Origin: Porphyromonadaceae bacterium UBA7087
GTDB taxonomy: Bacteria; Bacteroidota; Bacteroidia; Bacteroidales; Muribaculaceae
NCBI GenBank assembly: GCA_002493515.1
Contig: DKYZ01000081.1
Coordinates: 1 to 14,408 of the forward strand
Direction: 5' to 3'
DNA length: 14,408 nucleotides
Shown here in pieces: positions 1 to 8,836 of this stretch; within the stretch, counting starts at the first letter, position 1, and every line of letters begins with the position of its first letter. Below the pieces are notes generated by a model. The model saw only the letters and a list, made by a program, of their open reading frames with translations. It ran no database searches and was not told the origin of the DNA. The position numbers and the translations under genes were made by a program.

Positions 1-2
1 GC

Positions 3-89
3 GCTGTAACTTATTATCAGTCAACTGAATCAACAAATGTTAAAATATATTTCGATATGTTAAATCAAAGGAACAAATCGGCGCGATAA
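3..89 (+). CDS. Possible 3' end of an unidentified plus-strand gene
   Basis: An open frame enters from the left edge and stops at TAA (87-89), giving 28 residues that end in DMLNQRNKSAR. It lies convergent to mfd and is followed by a small hairpin and a T-run (89-111), which would suit a gene end. The stretch is much more AT-rich than the coding regions to its right, and a frame of this length can easily stay open by chance. No family is recognised. It may equally be plain intergenic DNA. Confidence 0.2.
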   Translation, partial: AVTYYQSTESTNVKIYFDMLNQRNKSAR

Positions 90-120
90 GAGGGTGTCTC
101 TCCGTTTTTTTCCGAAATTA

Positions 121-3100
121 TCAGCCCGCACCGGCGCTCATCGTGCGCAAAATATCCAAAGTATCCCGCACGCTGGCCACATTTGATATCAAAAAAGACC
201 GTTTTCCCTTGTTATCGCGTATCTGACAGCGGCGTGGATTCGCCTGGAGATACGAAAGGACTTTCCCGAAGGCCGCCGACTGATAATAGGCCTTGTTGTC
301 GTCGCTGACAAAGAATATTCTCAAAGCGCCTCCTTTCATCACAAGACGCTCTATGCCCAGGCGGCGCGCCTCCATACGGAGGGGCACGACCCTGATAAGC
401 TCCTCGGAAATCTCCGGCAAAGCCCCGAAGCGGTCGGTCATTCTCTCGCGGAACGCTTCCACGCCCTCAATCGTCTCTATATTGTCGAGCTCCTGATAAA
501 GGGCGATGCGCTCACTCTCCTGGGGGACGTAATCGGATGGGAATCGCAGCTCCAGGTCACTCTCCACGGTGCAGTCGGCCACGAACTCCTCCTCCTTGCC
601 AGCCGCCACATCGGTAAAGGTATCGCCAAACTCCTCCGTCTTCAGCTCGATGACCGCCTCCTTGAGGATACGCTGATATGCCTCATAACCCAGATCGGCG
701 ATAAAACCGCTCTGCTCCGCGCCAAGAAGATTTCCCGCGCCACGGATATCAAGGTCCTGCATCGCGATATGTATACCGGCCCCCAGGTCGCTGAAGCTCT
801 CTATGGCCTGCAGGCGACGCCGGGCCACCGGCGTAAGGGGATTCCCGGGAGGAGTGAGCAGATAGCAGAACGCTTTCCGGCTGCTGCGCCCCACCCTTCC
901 GCGCAGCTGGTGAAGCTCGCTGAGTCCGAATGTATGCGCATTATTTATTATTATAGTGTTGACGTTGGCCATATCGATGCCGTTCTCCACGATTGTGGTG
1001 GAGAGAAGCACGTCATAATCATGGTTGGCAAAATCCATTATCGCCTTCTCGAGCTTCTCGGGAGGCATCTGGCCATGCGCAGTGACCACACGCACGCCCG
1101 GCACGAGACGCCTCAGCTTTGTCTCAAGCTCAAGAAGGCCGTCGATATGGTTGTTGATGAAAAACACCTGTCCGTTGCGGCTCAACTCAAAGTTGACAGC
1201 CTCGGCGACGACATCATCATCGAAAAGCGATACATTGGTGACTATGGGCTGCCTGTTGGCCGGGGGGGTATTGAGCGAGCTCAAGTCGCGGGCTCCCATC
1301 AGGGAGAACTGGAGAGTGCGCGGGATGGGGGTAGCACTCAGAGTAAGGGTATCGACATTCACCTTCATCTGCTTCAGCTTCTCCTTCACGGCGACTCCGA
1401 ATTTCTGCTCCTCATCCACCACCAGCAGTCCGAGGTCATGAAACCTCACATTTTTCCCGATAAGCTTATGTGTGCCTATGAGAATATCGATCTTACCGCT
1501 CTCAAGCTCCTCGAGAATGCGCTTGACATCCTTGGGCTTTCTGGCGCGGGAGATGAAATCCACCCTCACAGGCATATCCTTAAGGCGCTCCGCAAAGGTA
1601 TGGTAATGCTGCATGGCGAGCACCGTCGTAGGGACGAGCACCGCGGTCTGCTTGTTGTCTGCCGCAGCCTTGAAGGCCGCACGCACCGCGATCTCCGTCT
1701 TGCCAAAGCCCACGTCGCCACATATAAGGCGGTCCATGGGCTTTGCCGACTCCATATCCTGCTTCACCGCGCTCACGGCCCTTACCTGGTCGGGGGTATC
1801 CTCATAAGCGAAACCGGCCTCCAGCTCATGCTGCATATACGTGTCGGGAGAGAACATGAAACCTTTCTCCTCCCTGCGCGCCGCATAAAGCTTTATAAGA
1901 TCGCGCGCTATGTCTTTGAGCTTGGTCTTTGTCTTATCCTTGAGCCTCTGCCAGGCGCCCGACCCGAGTTTCGAGATTTTCGGAGGCACACCCTCCTTTC
2001 CCCGGTATTTCGACAGCTTGTGCAGGGCATGTATGCTGACAAGCACTATATCGTCGCCCTGGAACAGGAGCTTTATCATCTCCTGCGGCGTTCCGTTGAC
2101 GTCAGTCTTTATCAGTCCCCCGAACCTAGCTATGCCATGGTCGATGTGCACGATATAATCGCCGGTCTCTATCTGGTTGAGCTCTTTCAGGCTCAACGCG
2201 AGCTTGCCGCCACGCGCCCTGTCGCTCTTCAGATTGTATTTATGGAATCGGTCGAAGATCTGATGGTCGGTGAAGAAGCAGAGTTTCAGCTCGTTGTCGG
2301 CGAAACCCTCATGGATGGTATGGTCAACGGGCGTGAAGACGATTTCATCGCCACGGTCGCGGAATATATCGCGGAGACGCTCGTTCTGATAAGGCGTGTC
2401 GCTGAGGATAAAGATTCTGTAGCCTTGCGAGATGAGCGATGTGAACGACTCGGCTATGAGGTCGAAGTTCTTGTGATACAGAGCCTGCGGCGTGCAGTCG
2501 AACGAGAGTGTGGCCTGAGCGTCGAACGACGACGCACCCTCGGGCGCTATGCCGAACTCGATTGTCTTAAGCTCCCGCAATCTCTTCTCAAAAGCCGCGT
2601 AATCCACCACATGGGTCATTGCCTCGGGGTCTCCTTCCTCGGATATCGAAGCTGCCAGCGACAGCGTCTCCCCCGAAATGGCTTTCACACGCGCCAACGT
2701 GTGGGCCACCGACTGGCAGAACACTACCGTGGAATCCGCGGCGAACTCCAGCAGCGATATTCCGGAGCTTCCCCCTGCCTCGGAAACGGGAGGAAGGATC
2801 GACACCTTCTCCATTTTCCTTTCCGAGAGCTGTGTCTCCACATTGAACGTGCGGATGGAATCGATCTCGTCGTCGAAAAAATCCACACGGTAAGGGAGCT
2901 CATTTGAATATGAATATACATCTATGATTGAGCCGCGCCGGGCGAACTGACCCGGCTCGTAGACATAATCGGTCTCGGAAAAACCGAACTCCCTTAGCCT
3001 GGCGGCGACATCCGTCATGGCAATGACCTGCCCCCTGGCCAGGTCAAGCGTCCGGTTTCCGAGATCATCGGCACGGGGTACCCTCTCCGCGAGAGCCTCC

Positions 3101-3474
3101 GGCGAGGCCACCACCCAACGCGGATGGTCGGGACGCCCCCAGGAGTCAAGAGCCTCCGTACGCAGAATCTGCGAGGGGGGATCGGGCTGGCCATACTTTA
3201 TGTCACGCCGGTAGCCGGACGGGAATACGGCCACATTCTCCGGACCCGCTATCTGACACAGGTCGTTGTAGAGGTATCCCGCCGCCTCGGGGTCGTCGGC
3301 AATCACCAGATAGGGTGACTTACGTTTCCTAAGCCCGGCCAGAAACATCGCATGGGCGCTCCCCACGAGGCCGGTTACACGCGCACGCTTTACCTTACGG
3401 TCGGTTATTACAGATTCCACCGCCTCCATACGTGGGGCGGTGGCAAAAAGAGAGTCGGCTTCCTTGAGCTGCAT
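121..3474 (-). CDS. mfd: Transcription-repair coupling factor Mfd
   Basis: A 1117-residue cytoplasmic ATPase that removes RNA polymerase stalled at DNA lesions and recruits UvrA for nucleotide excision repair. The length is usual for the family. The N-terminal third is the UvrB-like module (FPSGYRRDIKYGQ at about 84-96). A CarD-like RNA polymerase interaction domain follows at about 432-490 (ETGDYIVHIDHGIARFGG). The SF2 translocase has Walker A GDVGFGKT (586-593, Lys592), the DEEQ box (687-690), SATPIPR (713-719) and motif VI LHQLRGRVGR (854-863). The C-terminal TRCF domain occupies about 970-1090. The ATG at 3474 is 3 bases after the stop of the S41 peptidase gene, so the two are probably co-transcribed. 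No broken motif is visible. Identification is from motifs and is very secure. Confidence 0.98.
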   Translation of the reverse strand: MQLKEADSLFATAPRMEAVESVITDRKVKRARVTGLVGSAHAMFLAGLRKRKSPYLVIADDPEAAGYLYNDLCQIAGPENVAVFPSGYRRDIKYGQPDPPSQILRTEALDSWGRPDHPRWVVASPEALAERVPRADDLGNRTLDLARGQVIAMTDVAARLREFGFSETDYVYEPGQFARRGSIIDVYSYSNELPYRVDFFDDEIDSIRTFNVETQLSERKMEKVSILPPVSEAGGSSGISLLEFAADSTVVFCQSVAHTLARVKAISGETLSLAASISEEGDPEAMTHVVDYAAFEKRLRELKTIEFGIAPEGASSFDAQATLSFDCTPQALYHKNFDLIAESFTSLISQGYRIFILSDTPYQNERLRDIFRDRGDEIVFTPVDHTIHEGFADNELKLCFFTDHQIFDRFHKYNLKSDRARGGKLALSLKELNQIETGDYIVHIDHGIARFGGLIKTDVNGTPQEMIKLLFQGDDIVLVSIHALHKLSKYRGKEGVPPKISKLGSGAWQRLKDKTKTKLKDIARDLIKLYAARREEKGFMFSPDTYMQHELEAGFAYEDTPDQVRAVSAVKQDMESAKPMDRLICGDVGFGKTEIAVRAAFKAAADNKQTAVLVPTTVLAMQHYHTFAERLKDMPVRVDFISRARKPKDVKRILEELESGKIDILIGTHKLIGKNVRFHDLGLLVVDEEQKFGVAVKEKLKQMKVNVDTLTLSATPIPRTLQFSLMGARDLSSLNTPPANRQPIVTNVSLFDDDVVAEAVNFELSRNGQVFFINNHIDGLLELETKLRRLVPGVRVVTAHGQMPPEKLEKAIMDFANHDYDVLLSTTIVENGIDMANVNTIIINNAHTFGLSELHQLRGRVGRSSRKAFCYLLTPPGNPLTPVARRRLQAIESFSDLGAGIHIAMQDLDIRGAGNLLGAEQSGFIADLGYEAYQRILKEAVIELKTEEFGDTFTDVAAGKEEEFVADCTVESDLELRFPSDYVPQESERIALYQELDNIETIEGVEAFRERMTDRFGALPEISEELIRVVPLRMEARRLGIERLVMKGGALRIFFVSDDNKAYYQSAAFGKVLSYLQANPRRCQIRDNKGKRSFLISNVASVRDTLDILRTMSAGAG

Positions 3475-3477
3475 ATG

Positions 3478-5148
3478 TCATTCTTCTTTTTTCGGAGCGG
3501 AGAGCATCCTGCGGTATTCAGCCGGATCATTGAGGACCTCGCGAGCCTTCCGGATTCCATTGTCGGTCTTGAGATCCTGGATTATACGTCCCCGGTCGTA
3601 ATAATAGCGTCCCACAATCTCACCTGCGAGATATTCGGAAATCTCGGGGCGCTTGGTGTCGAGGTCATGCTGGAGGTCGTGGGTAAGCAGTTTCGCCAGC
3701 GTGTCGATCTGAGCCTTTGTGGCGTCGTTCATATACCCTTCCGCCTCGGCGGTCTCGCGCAGCTGCTTCACCATCTCCTCGCAGACCTTGTCATACTGGA
3801 ATTTCTCCGGATCGATGCTGGCCTTGAAATCGGCGTAAATCTCGTCGGTGATCTCGAAATCCTCCGGAGCGGGGATTGTAGGATGTTCGGCCACGTATTT
3901 AGTCGCGAAGTCGAACGCATGGAAATCGCGCACAATATTATACAGCATACGGTTCATGGTCCCCCAGTCGACCTCCACATCCGGCTTGAGGCCACCGCCA
4001 TCCCTCACCTCGCGGCCATGAAGCGTCTTATATACATTGGTAAGGGAATCGGGAGTACGGGCCACCGACCCGTCAGGGTTGCGGTGGGAATAGTCGAGCG
4101 CCTGGATAAGACGACCGGACGGGATATAGTATTTCGCGATCGTAACCTTCAGCAGGCCGTCGTAAGGGAGGGGACGTGTGGACTGCACAAGGCCTTTTCC
4201 ATAACTCCGGGAGCCCACGAGCACCGCGCGGTCAAGATCCTGGAGCGCGCCAGCCGTGATTTCAGACGCCGAGGCAGAGGCCCCGTCGATCAGCACGGCC
4301 AGGGGAATGTCGGGAAATATGGGAGTTGAGGTGGTCTTGTAGATTTTCTCCGACGCCTTGTCGCGCCCACGAGTGCGAAGCACCTCCGTGCCTTTCGGAA
4401 CAAAGTTGCCGACAATGTCCACCGCGCTCTCGAGCAGACCGCCGCCGTTGCCGCGCAGGTCGAGCACGATATTGGAGACCGCCGGATTCTTTTTGAACTC
4501 CTCAAGCGCCTTCCTCACCTCTGAGGGCGATTTGTCGATAAACGTCGTAAGGCGGATATATCCCGTATTGCCGTCCACCACTCCATAATACGGCACGCTG
4601 GGTTCCTGAAGCTTGCGGCGCTCGATGGTGAAATCCATGATGGAGTCAGTCACATATGGACGACATACACGCACCTTCACCTGCGTGCCCGGCTGGCCTC
4701 GCAACAGCTTGGTGACCTTGTCGGAGCCCATTTTCCTGACATCGACGGTGTCGACAAGCAATATCCTGTCGCCCGACCGCAGTCCGGCCTCGGCCGACGG
4801 CGACCCCTGCATCGGTCCGGATATATATGTGGAGCCATCGCGCTCCATTATATAGCTGCCGATTCCGCCCCATTCACCGGTAGTCATCTTCAGAAGCGCC
4901 TCACGGTCATCGCTGTCGTAATATTCCGTATAGGGGTCGATGGTGGAGAGCATGGCGTCGATAGCGGCTTTGAAGCTCTCGTCGGGGCGTATGGTGTCTA
5001 CATAATTGAGCTCAAGCTCCTTCACCAGGGAGTTGAACGTATTGAGATTGCGGCCGAGCGCGGCGTCATGGCTGCGCTCGGCGAAAGACAACGAAGCAGC
5101 CCCCATCAGCATGAGGGCCGCGAAAGCTATGTTCTTGCGTCGGGTCAT
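3478..5148 (-). CDS. S41 family C-terminal processing peptidase (CtpA/Prc-like)
   Basis: A 556-residue exported serine protease of the tail-specific family, which trims or degrades envelope proteins from the C-terminus. Residues 1-23 form a signal peptide (MTRRKN, a hydrophobic run, then SFA). A PDZ domain covers about 90-175 (SPSAEAGLRSGDRIL at 116-130). The catalytic S41 domain follows, with the core DLRGNGGGLLESA (230-242). The likely Ser/Lys dyad is Ser293 in GASASASEI and Lys318 in SYGKGLVQ. A charged helical extension of about 150 residues follows the protease domain, as is common in Bacteroidetes members. The gene lies 69 bases after nadB with no convincing promoter in the gap, and 3 bases before mfd, so a nadB-ctp-mfd transcript is plausible. 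The natural substrate cannot be told from sequence. Confidence 0.95.
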   Translation of the reverse strand: MTRRKNIAFAALMLMGAASLSFAERSHDAALGRNLNTFNSLVKELELNYVDTIRPDESFKAAIDAMLSTIDPYTEYYDSDDREALLKMTTGEWGGIGSYIMERDGSTYISGPMQGSPSAEAGLRSGDRILLVDTVDVRKMGSDKVTKLLRGQPGTQVKVRVCRPYVTDSIMDFTIERRKLQEPSVPYYGVVDGNTGYIRLTTFIDKSPSEVRKALEEFKKNPAVSNIVLDLRGNGGGLLESAVDIVGNFVPKGTEVLRTRGRDKASEKIYKTTSTPIFPDIPLAVLIDGASASASEITAGALQDLDRAVLVGSRSYGKGLVQSTRPLPYDGLLKVTIAKYYIPSGRLIQALDYSHRNPDGSVARTPDSLTNVYKTLHGREVRDGGGLKPDVEVDWGTMNRMLYNIVRDFHAFDFATKYVAEHPTIPAPEDFEITDEIYADFKASIDPEKFQYDKVCEEMVKQLRETAEAEGYMNDATKAQIDTLAKLLTHDLQHDLDTKRPEISEYLAGEIVGRYYYDRGRIIQDLKTDNGIRKAREVLNDPAEYRRMLSAPKKEE

Positions 5149-5218
5149 TGGCTTGTCATTATGTGAATTGTCGGTTGCCGGCGTGCCCGGCGTCAGTGTA
5201 TTAACGGAAAGTGCGCCA

Positions 5219-6802
5219 CTAATGTTTTTCCCCGGCCTGGGGATGTGGATAATCTACTGTGAAATGCAGTCCCCGGCTCTCTTTACGCTCCAGGGCCATG
5301 CGCATTATCAGATAGCCGACATTGATGATGTTTCTCAGCTCGCACAGTTCGCGGGAGGGTTTGCTTACCTTGAAGAGCTTCTCGGTCTCTTCATAGAGGA
5401 TGTCGAGGCGGTTCCAGGCGCGGGTTAGACGCAGGTCGCTGCGGACTATGCCGACGTAATATCCCATTATCTGGCTCACTTCCTTTGCCTCCTGGGTGAT
5501 GAGCACCATCTCCTCGGGATGCGCCGTGCCCTCGTCGTTCCATTCGGGGACGTCATTGCGGAAGTCGTAGCCTGCGATGTTCTCGGCAGCATGGCGTGCG
5601 GCAGCATCGGCATATACCGCGGCCTCGATCAGCGAGTTGGATGCCAGGCGGTTGCCTCCGTGAAGCCCTGTGCAACTGCATTCGCCCAGGGCATAGAGTC
5701 TCTTTATCGACGACTCGCCGTTGAGGTCCACCTTTATTCCGCCGCAGAGGTAATGTGCAGCGGGGGCCACGGGAATCATGTCTTTTGTTATGTCGATGCC
5801 GAGCGAAAGGCATTTCTCATAGATATTTGGGAAATGGCGCTTTGTCTCCTCGGGGTCTTTGGCAGTGACGTCGAGATATACATGGTCGGTGCCGTGGAGC
5901 TTCATCTCGGAGTCGATGGCACGGGCCACTATGTCGCGGGGCGCCAGGGAGAGGCGCGGGTCATATTTGTGCATGAACTCCTCGCCGTCAAGGTTGCGGA
6001 GCACGGCTCCGTAGCCGCGCATGGCCTCGGTGATGAGGAAGGAGGGACGGTCGCCCGGATGATAAAGGGCGGTGGGGTGGAACTGGATGAACTCCATATC
6101 CTTCACCTCCCCTTTGGCTCGGTATACCATGGCTATGCCGTCGCCAGTGGCTATGAGCGGATTGGTGGTTGTGGTGTAGACTGCGCCCACACCGCCAGTG
6201 GCCATGACAGTGACCTTGGCGAGGAAGGTGTCGACCTTCTCGGTATCCTCATTGAGGATATATGCGCCGTAGCAGGTTATGTCGGGGGTGCGCCGGGTGA
6301 CAATCTTGCCGAGATGATGCTGAGTTATGATCTCCACGGCGAAATGACGCTCAAATATATCGATATTCGGATTATTGCGCACCTGCACCATCAGTCCGCG
6401 CTGGATCTCGGCGCCGGTGTTGTCGGCATGATGGAGTATGCGGAACTCGGAGTGTCCCCCCTCGCGGTGAAGGTCATAGCTTCCGTCGTCCTTCTTGTCG
6501 AAGTTGACACCCCAGTCCACGAGGTCACGTATAAGCGCGGGAGCGTTTCTCACGACCTTGTCGACAGCGGCGGGATCGCTGAGCCAGTCGCCAGCCACCA
6601 TTGTGTCGTGTATGTGTTTGTCGAAATCATCGACCACGAGATTAGTCACACTTGCCACGCCGCCCTGGGCCAGAGCGGTATTGGCCTCTTCGAGGGTGGT
6701 CTTGCAGATGATGGCCACTCTACCCTTTTTCGCCGCCTTCAGGGCGAAGCTCATGCCGGCTATCCCGGAGCCGATCACAAGATAATCGTATTTATAGACC
6801 AT
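5219..6802 (-). CDS. nadB: L-aspartate oxidase NadB
   Basis: A 527-residue cytoplasmic flavoenzyme that oxidises L-aspartate to iminoaspartate, the first step of de novo NAD synthesis. NadA then condenses the product to quinolinate. The N-terminus holds the FAD dinucleotide-binding motif (VIGSGIAG at 9-16). Further family motifs are LHREGGHSEFRILH (111-124), FHPTALY (241-247), APRDIVARAI (287-296), HYLCGGI (350-356) and GLHGGNRLASNSLIEA (379-394). The C-terminal helical domain ends in SRGLHFTVDYPH, also typical. These motifs favour NadB over the related succinate dehydrogenase or fumarate reductase flavoproteins, as does the absence of sdh/frd partner genes. nadA and nadC are not in this window. 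A good promoter lies just upstream (6829-6863). No defect is visible. Confidence 0.97.
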   Translation of the reverse strand: MVYKYDYLVIGSGIAGMSFALKAAKKGRVAIICKTTLEEANTALAQGGVASVTNLVVDDFDKHIHDTMVAGDWLSDPAAVDKVVRNAPALIRDLVDWGVNFDKKDDGSYDLHREGGHSEFRILHHADNTGAEIQRGLMVQVRNNPNIDIFERHFAVEIITQHHLGKIVTRRTPDITCYGAYILNEDTEKVDTFLAKVTVMATGGVGAVYTTTTNPLIATGDGIAMVYRAKGEVKDMEFIQFHPTALYHPGDRPSFLITEAMRGYGAVLRNLDGEEFMHKYDPRLSLAPRDIVARAIDSEMKLHGTDHVYLDVTAKDPEETKRHFPNIYEKCLSLGIDITKDMIPVAPAAHYLCGGIKVDLNGESSIKRLYALGECSCTGLHGGNRLASNSLIEAAVYADAAARHAAENIAGYDFRNDVPEWNDEGTAHPEEMVLITQEAKEVSQIMGYYVGIVRSDLRLTRAWNRLDILYEETEKLFKVSKPSRELCELRNIINVGYLIMRMALERKESRGLHFTVDYPHPQAGEKH

Positions 6803-6828
6803 TTTTCACTATATTTTATGGCACGCCG

Positions 6829-6863
6829 CAAAATTAGCAATAATTTCGGTAACAAGCGCCAAA
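6829..6863 (-). promoter_or_regulatory. Predicted Bacteroidetes-type promoter of nadB
   Basis: On the minus strand, TAATTTTG (6836 down to 6829) matches the -7 consensus TAnnTTTG. A TTTG at 6863-6860 is a possible -33 element. The spacer is 23 bases, slightly longer than the usual 19-21. Transcription would start near 6822, leaving a short leader of about 20 bases before the ATG at 6802. Confidence 0.55.
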
Positions 6864-6909
6864 CGGCCTGCAAAACTTACACCGCGCGACGCCGGTCAAT
6901 ACAGAAATC

Positions 6910-6930
6910 CCGCATATACGCAATATGCGG
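6910..6930 (-). terminator. Hairpin after the M64 peptidase gene, possible terminator
   Basis: A perfect 8-bp inverted repeat, CCGCATAT / ATATGCGG with a 5-base loop, begins about 10 bases after the peptidase stop codon at 6941. On the minus strand it is followed by GATTTCTGTATT, which is T-rich but not a clean U-run. Its position between the peptidase gene and the nadB promoter suits termination or 3'-end protection. The weak T-tract keeps confidence moderate. Confidence 0.5.
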
Positions 6931-6940
6931 CGACGTCATT

Positions 6941-8308
6941 TTACGGACGGGTGTAGAAGTCGATGAGGCGCCGCAGGGCGCGGGTGCATACGGGGCAGAA
7001 CGTGGGGTGATAGTTGTCGCGCATACGGCAGGTCTGCGCCGGACGATACACGCCCTTTGCCCTGTAGCCGCCCCCCTCGTAGACACCGACGGTATCCTCT
7101 GCCGGTTTTCCCGCGTTCTCGGCCGCACGCCTCATCCGCTCCTCGCGCGTGCCGCCCTCATCGGTCCAGGGGGTGGGAACAGGGGTTCCCTCAGCGACAA
7201 GGTCACCCCATTTACCGGAAAAATCGACAAGTGTCGTTATATTTGGCTCCCAAGGCTCCACATCGAGAGGATATGTGGCATCCTCGTCGCCGTCATAGAA
7301 GTATTCGTCAGCCAAGCCACCGAAACTATGCCCGAACTCATGCACCGCCACGGGAAGCGTGAACTGGTTTCGCGCGGCCGCTATCTGGTAGTTGTTGTAG
7401 ATACCTCCTCCACCATACTCATCGGTGTTTACAAGCATTATGATATGCTCATACGGGATGCCGTCGAGGGCGTCATGCATGGCGCGGACGTCGGGAGCGG
7501 TAAGATAACGGGAAGAGTAGAACGTGCTGTAATGCGAGCCGAAGGCTGTGTCGCGCCACTGCTTCTTAAGAGGGATGCTGACGCCGCTCTCACGAGAGGG
7601 CGACATTACGGCCACGAAATTGAAACGGTCTTTAGCGGAGGCATAGGGTTCGTAAGAGAGGATTTCATCGGCGATGCGTCTGGCGTCGTTAAGGAAGGAG
7701 TCCATTTCCTCGTGACTGTATCCCTCGGCAAGCATGGCTATGTCGATGGCATGTTCAGGATCCGCGCCACGGTGGATATACTCATGGGGCAAAGGTCTGG
7801 CGCCACGCAGCGCCACAAGCTCGTCATCCGGACGGTAGCGGTGTTTCAGACCCGCCATATCCTTATGACGGTTGTCGCGCAGGGAGAGGATTATGTCAGC
7901 CTCGCGGGCCGGGAGCGGCACGAGGAACGAGTTCTCGAATGCTTTCGGGATTGTCCTGGCTTCCGGTGTGGACAACCATTCCTGGAACAGCGAGGAGAAG
8001 GTATTGACGTAAAGTGTGTCACCGGTAACGGGATCGGCAACGATTATCGAGCCGTTGCCAACCTGCGGAACCTCGTCAAGGTGGAAACGTCGTCCGACCC
8101 ATCCGGCGCTCTTCGACTGGCGGTCAAGCATCACACGCGGACTCCCGGCATCGCCACCGAAAACATAGTCAACGCGCAACGTGCTGTCGCGAAAATTCTC
8201 GCTGAAACCGGAAGCCTCCGCCCTGGAAGCGCTTCCGCACAAGGCAAACAGGGCGAGCGCCCACGCTCCACCCCTTCTAATCAATCTGTCGGTCATACAG
8301 TTCATCAT
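6941..8308 (-). CDS. Secreted M64 family zinc metallopeptidase (IgA-peptidase-like)
   Basis: A 455-residue exported metallopeptidase of MEROPS family M64, which includes IgA-cleaving enzymes of gut bacteria. The N-terminus is a signal peptide (basic RLIRRGG, hydrophobic core at about 15-25, likely cleavage after SRAEA near 32). There is a cysteine at 24, but it is not in a good lipobox. Residues about 38-165 resemble the M64 N-terminal domain. The catalytic domain carries AMLAEGYSHEEMDSF (191-205) and the zinc motif HEFGHSFGGLADEY (323-336): His323 and His327 are ligands, Glu324 the catalytic base, and Asp334 a candidate third ligand. CRMRDNYHPTFCPVC (427-441) near the end is also typical of the family. 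The ATG at 8308 overlaps the acetyltransferase stop (ATGA), which favours this start; the Met at 8296 is an alternative. The substrate is unknown, and IgA cleavage should not be assumed. Confidence 0.93.
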   Translation of the reverse strand: MMNCMTDRLIRRGGAWALALFALCGSASRAEASGFSENFRDSTLRVDYVFGGDAGSPRVMLDRQSKSAGWVGRRFHLDEVPQVGNGSIIVADPVTGDTLYVNTFSSLFQEWLSTPEARTIPKAFENSFLVPLPAREADIILSLRDNRHKDMAGLKHRYRPDDELVALRGARPLPHEYIHRGADPEHAIDIAMLAEGYSHEEMDSFLNDARRIADEILSYEPYASAKDRFNFVAVMSPSRESGVSIPLKKQWRDTAFGSHYSTFYSSRYLTAPDVRAMHDALDGIPYEHIIMLVNTDEYGGGGIYNNYQIAAARNQFTLPVAVHEFGHSFGGLADEYFYDGDEDATYPLDVEPWEPNITTLVDFSGKWGDLVAEGTPVPTPWTDEGGTREERMRRAAENAGKPAEDTVGVYEGGGYRAKGVYRPAQTCRMRDNYHPTFCPVCTRALRRLIDFYTRP

Positions 8309-8808
8309 ATTATAAGTTGGAAGGCGCGGCGTGGCGTGCCGTCGGACACGTGGATAATGCCGCAGAATCTGAATCCGGATTTCTCTATCCAGCGTAGCAT
8401 GGGAAGGTTATCGGCATGGGTGTCGATCCGGATGTTGGGGCAAATGCTCCGGCAGAATGCCAGACAGGCGTCGGCCGTTCCCCTGACGCTTCCGTCGGAG
8501 GCAAGACGATGGATGGTGCCGTAAGGAGCATTGTCCGGCCATTCCCCCTCTATCCTGGCATATGTGGGATCGTCTCCCTGGATGAATGCGAAAGTGGCGA
8601 CAGCCTTACCTTCCACCTCTATTATATAGCTCACACCACGCTCGATGTCAGCCAGGAGAAGTTCGGACGAAGGATAGCCGCTCCCCCATTGTGTCGCGTT
8701 TCCATTACGCGCCATAAACCTACGCGCCATGGCATATATCTCCGCCATGCGCGGCAGGTCATTGACCTTGCTGTCCCTTATCCTGATTCCTGCATCCATA
8801 TCTATCAT
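8305..8808 (-). CDS. GNAT family N-acetyltransferase
   Basis: A 167-residue cytoplasmic acetyltransferase of the GNAT fold, predicted to move an acetyl group from acetyl-CoA to an unknown amine. The N-terminal strand and helix read IRIRDSKVNDLPRMAEIY. The middle holds GVSYIIEVEGKAVATFAF. The acetyl-CoA-binding segment is HRLASDGSVRGTADACL (100-116), followed by IRIDTHADNLPMLRWIEKSG (127-146) and FRFCGII, as is usual in small GNATs. The frame remains open to a TTG at 8829, but the first ATG is at 8808 and a weak -7 element at 8827-8835 would place transcription start downstream of the TTG, so I chose 8808 (the Met at 8799 is also possible). It is translationally coupled to the M64 peptidase gene by an ATGA overlap. 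Confidence 0.92.
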   Translation of the reverse strand: MIDMDAGIRIRDSKVNDLPRMAEIYAMARRFMARNGNATQWGSGYPSSELLLADIERGVSYIIEVEGKAVATFAFIQGDDPTYARIEGEWPDNAPYGTIHRLASDGSVRGTADACLAFCRSICPNIRIDTHADNLPMLRWIEKSGFRFCGIIHVSDGTPRRAFQLII

Positions 8809-8826
8809 ATAGACGTTGGCCGTCCA

Positions 8827-8835
8827 CAAAAATTA
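8827..8835 (-). promoter_or_regulatory. Weak candidate -7 element for the acetyltransferase gene
   Basis: On the minus strand TAATTTTTG resembles TAnnTTTG with one extra T. It lies about 20 bases before the ATG at 8808. No -33 element at the right distance is clear: the nearest TTTG is about 25 bases upstream, inside the first copy of the direct repeat. Confidence 0.3.
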
Positions 8836-8836
8836 C

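Noticed and set aside
17..28. Palindrome TCAGTCAACTGA near the left edge as an operator
   Set aside because: Five-base arms in AT-rich DNA with no known downstream gene are not enough evidence.
769..2907. Long plus-strand open frame of 712 codons opposite mfd
   Set aside because: It is antisense to a complete mfd gene with all helicase motifs. Its composition (rich in His, Arg and Leu) is typical of the complementary strand of GC-rich coding DNA.
3352..4329. Plus-strand open frame of 325 codons opposite the S41 peptidase gene
   Set aside because: It is antisense to the PDZ-S41 protease gene and has no domain or promoter of its own.
5177..5191. Hairpin GCCGG/CCGGC between nadB and the S41 peptidase gene as a terminator
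   Set aside because: The stem is only five base pairs and no T-run follows. Such short GC palindromes are expected by chance here.
5519..8524. Plus-strand open frame of 1001 codons opposite nadB and the M64 peptidase
   Set aside because: It crosses two well-supported minus-strand genes and the intergenic promoter, has no recognisable domain, and reflects strand-complement codon bias.
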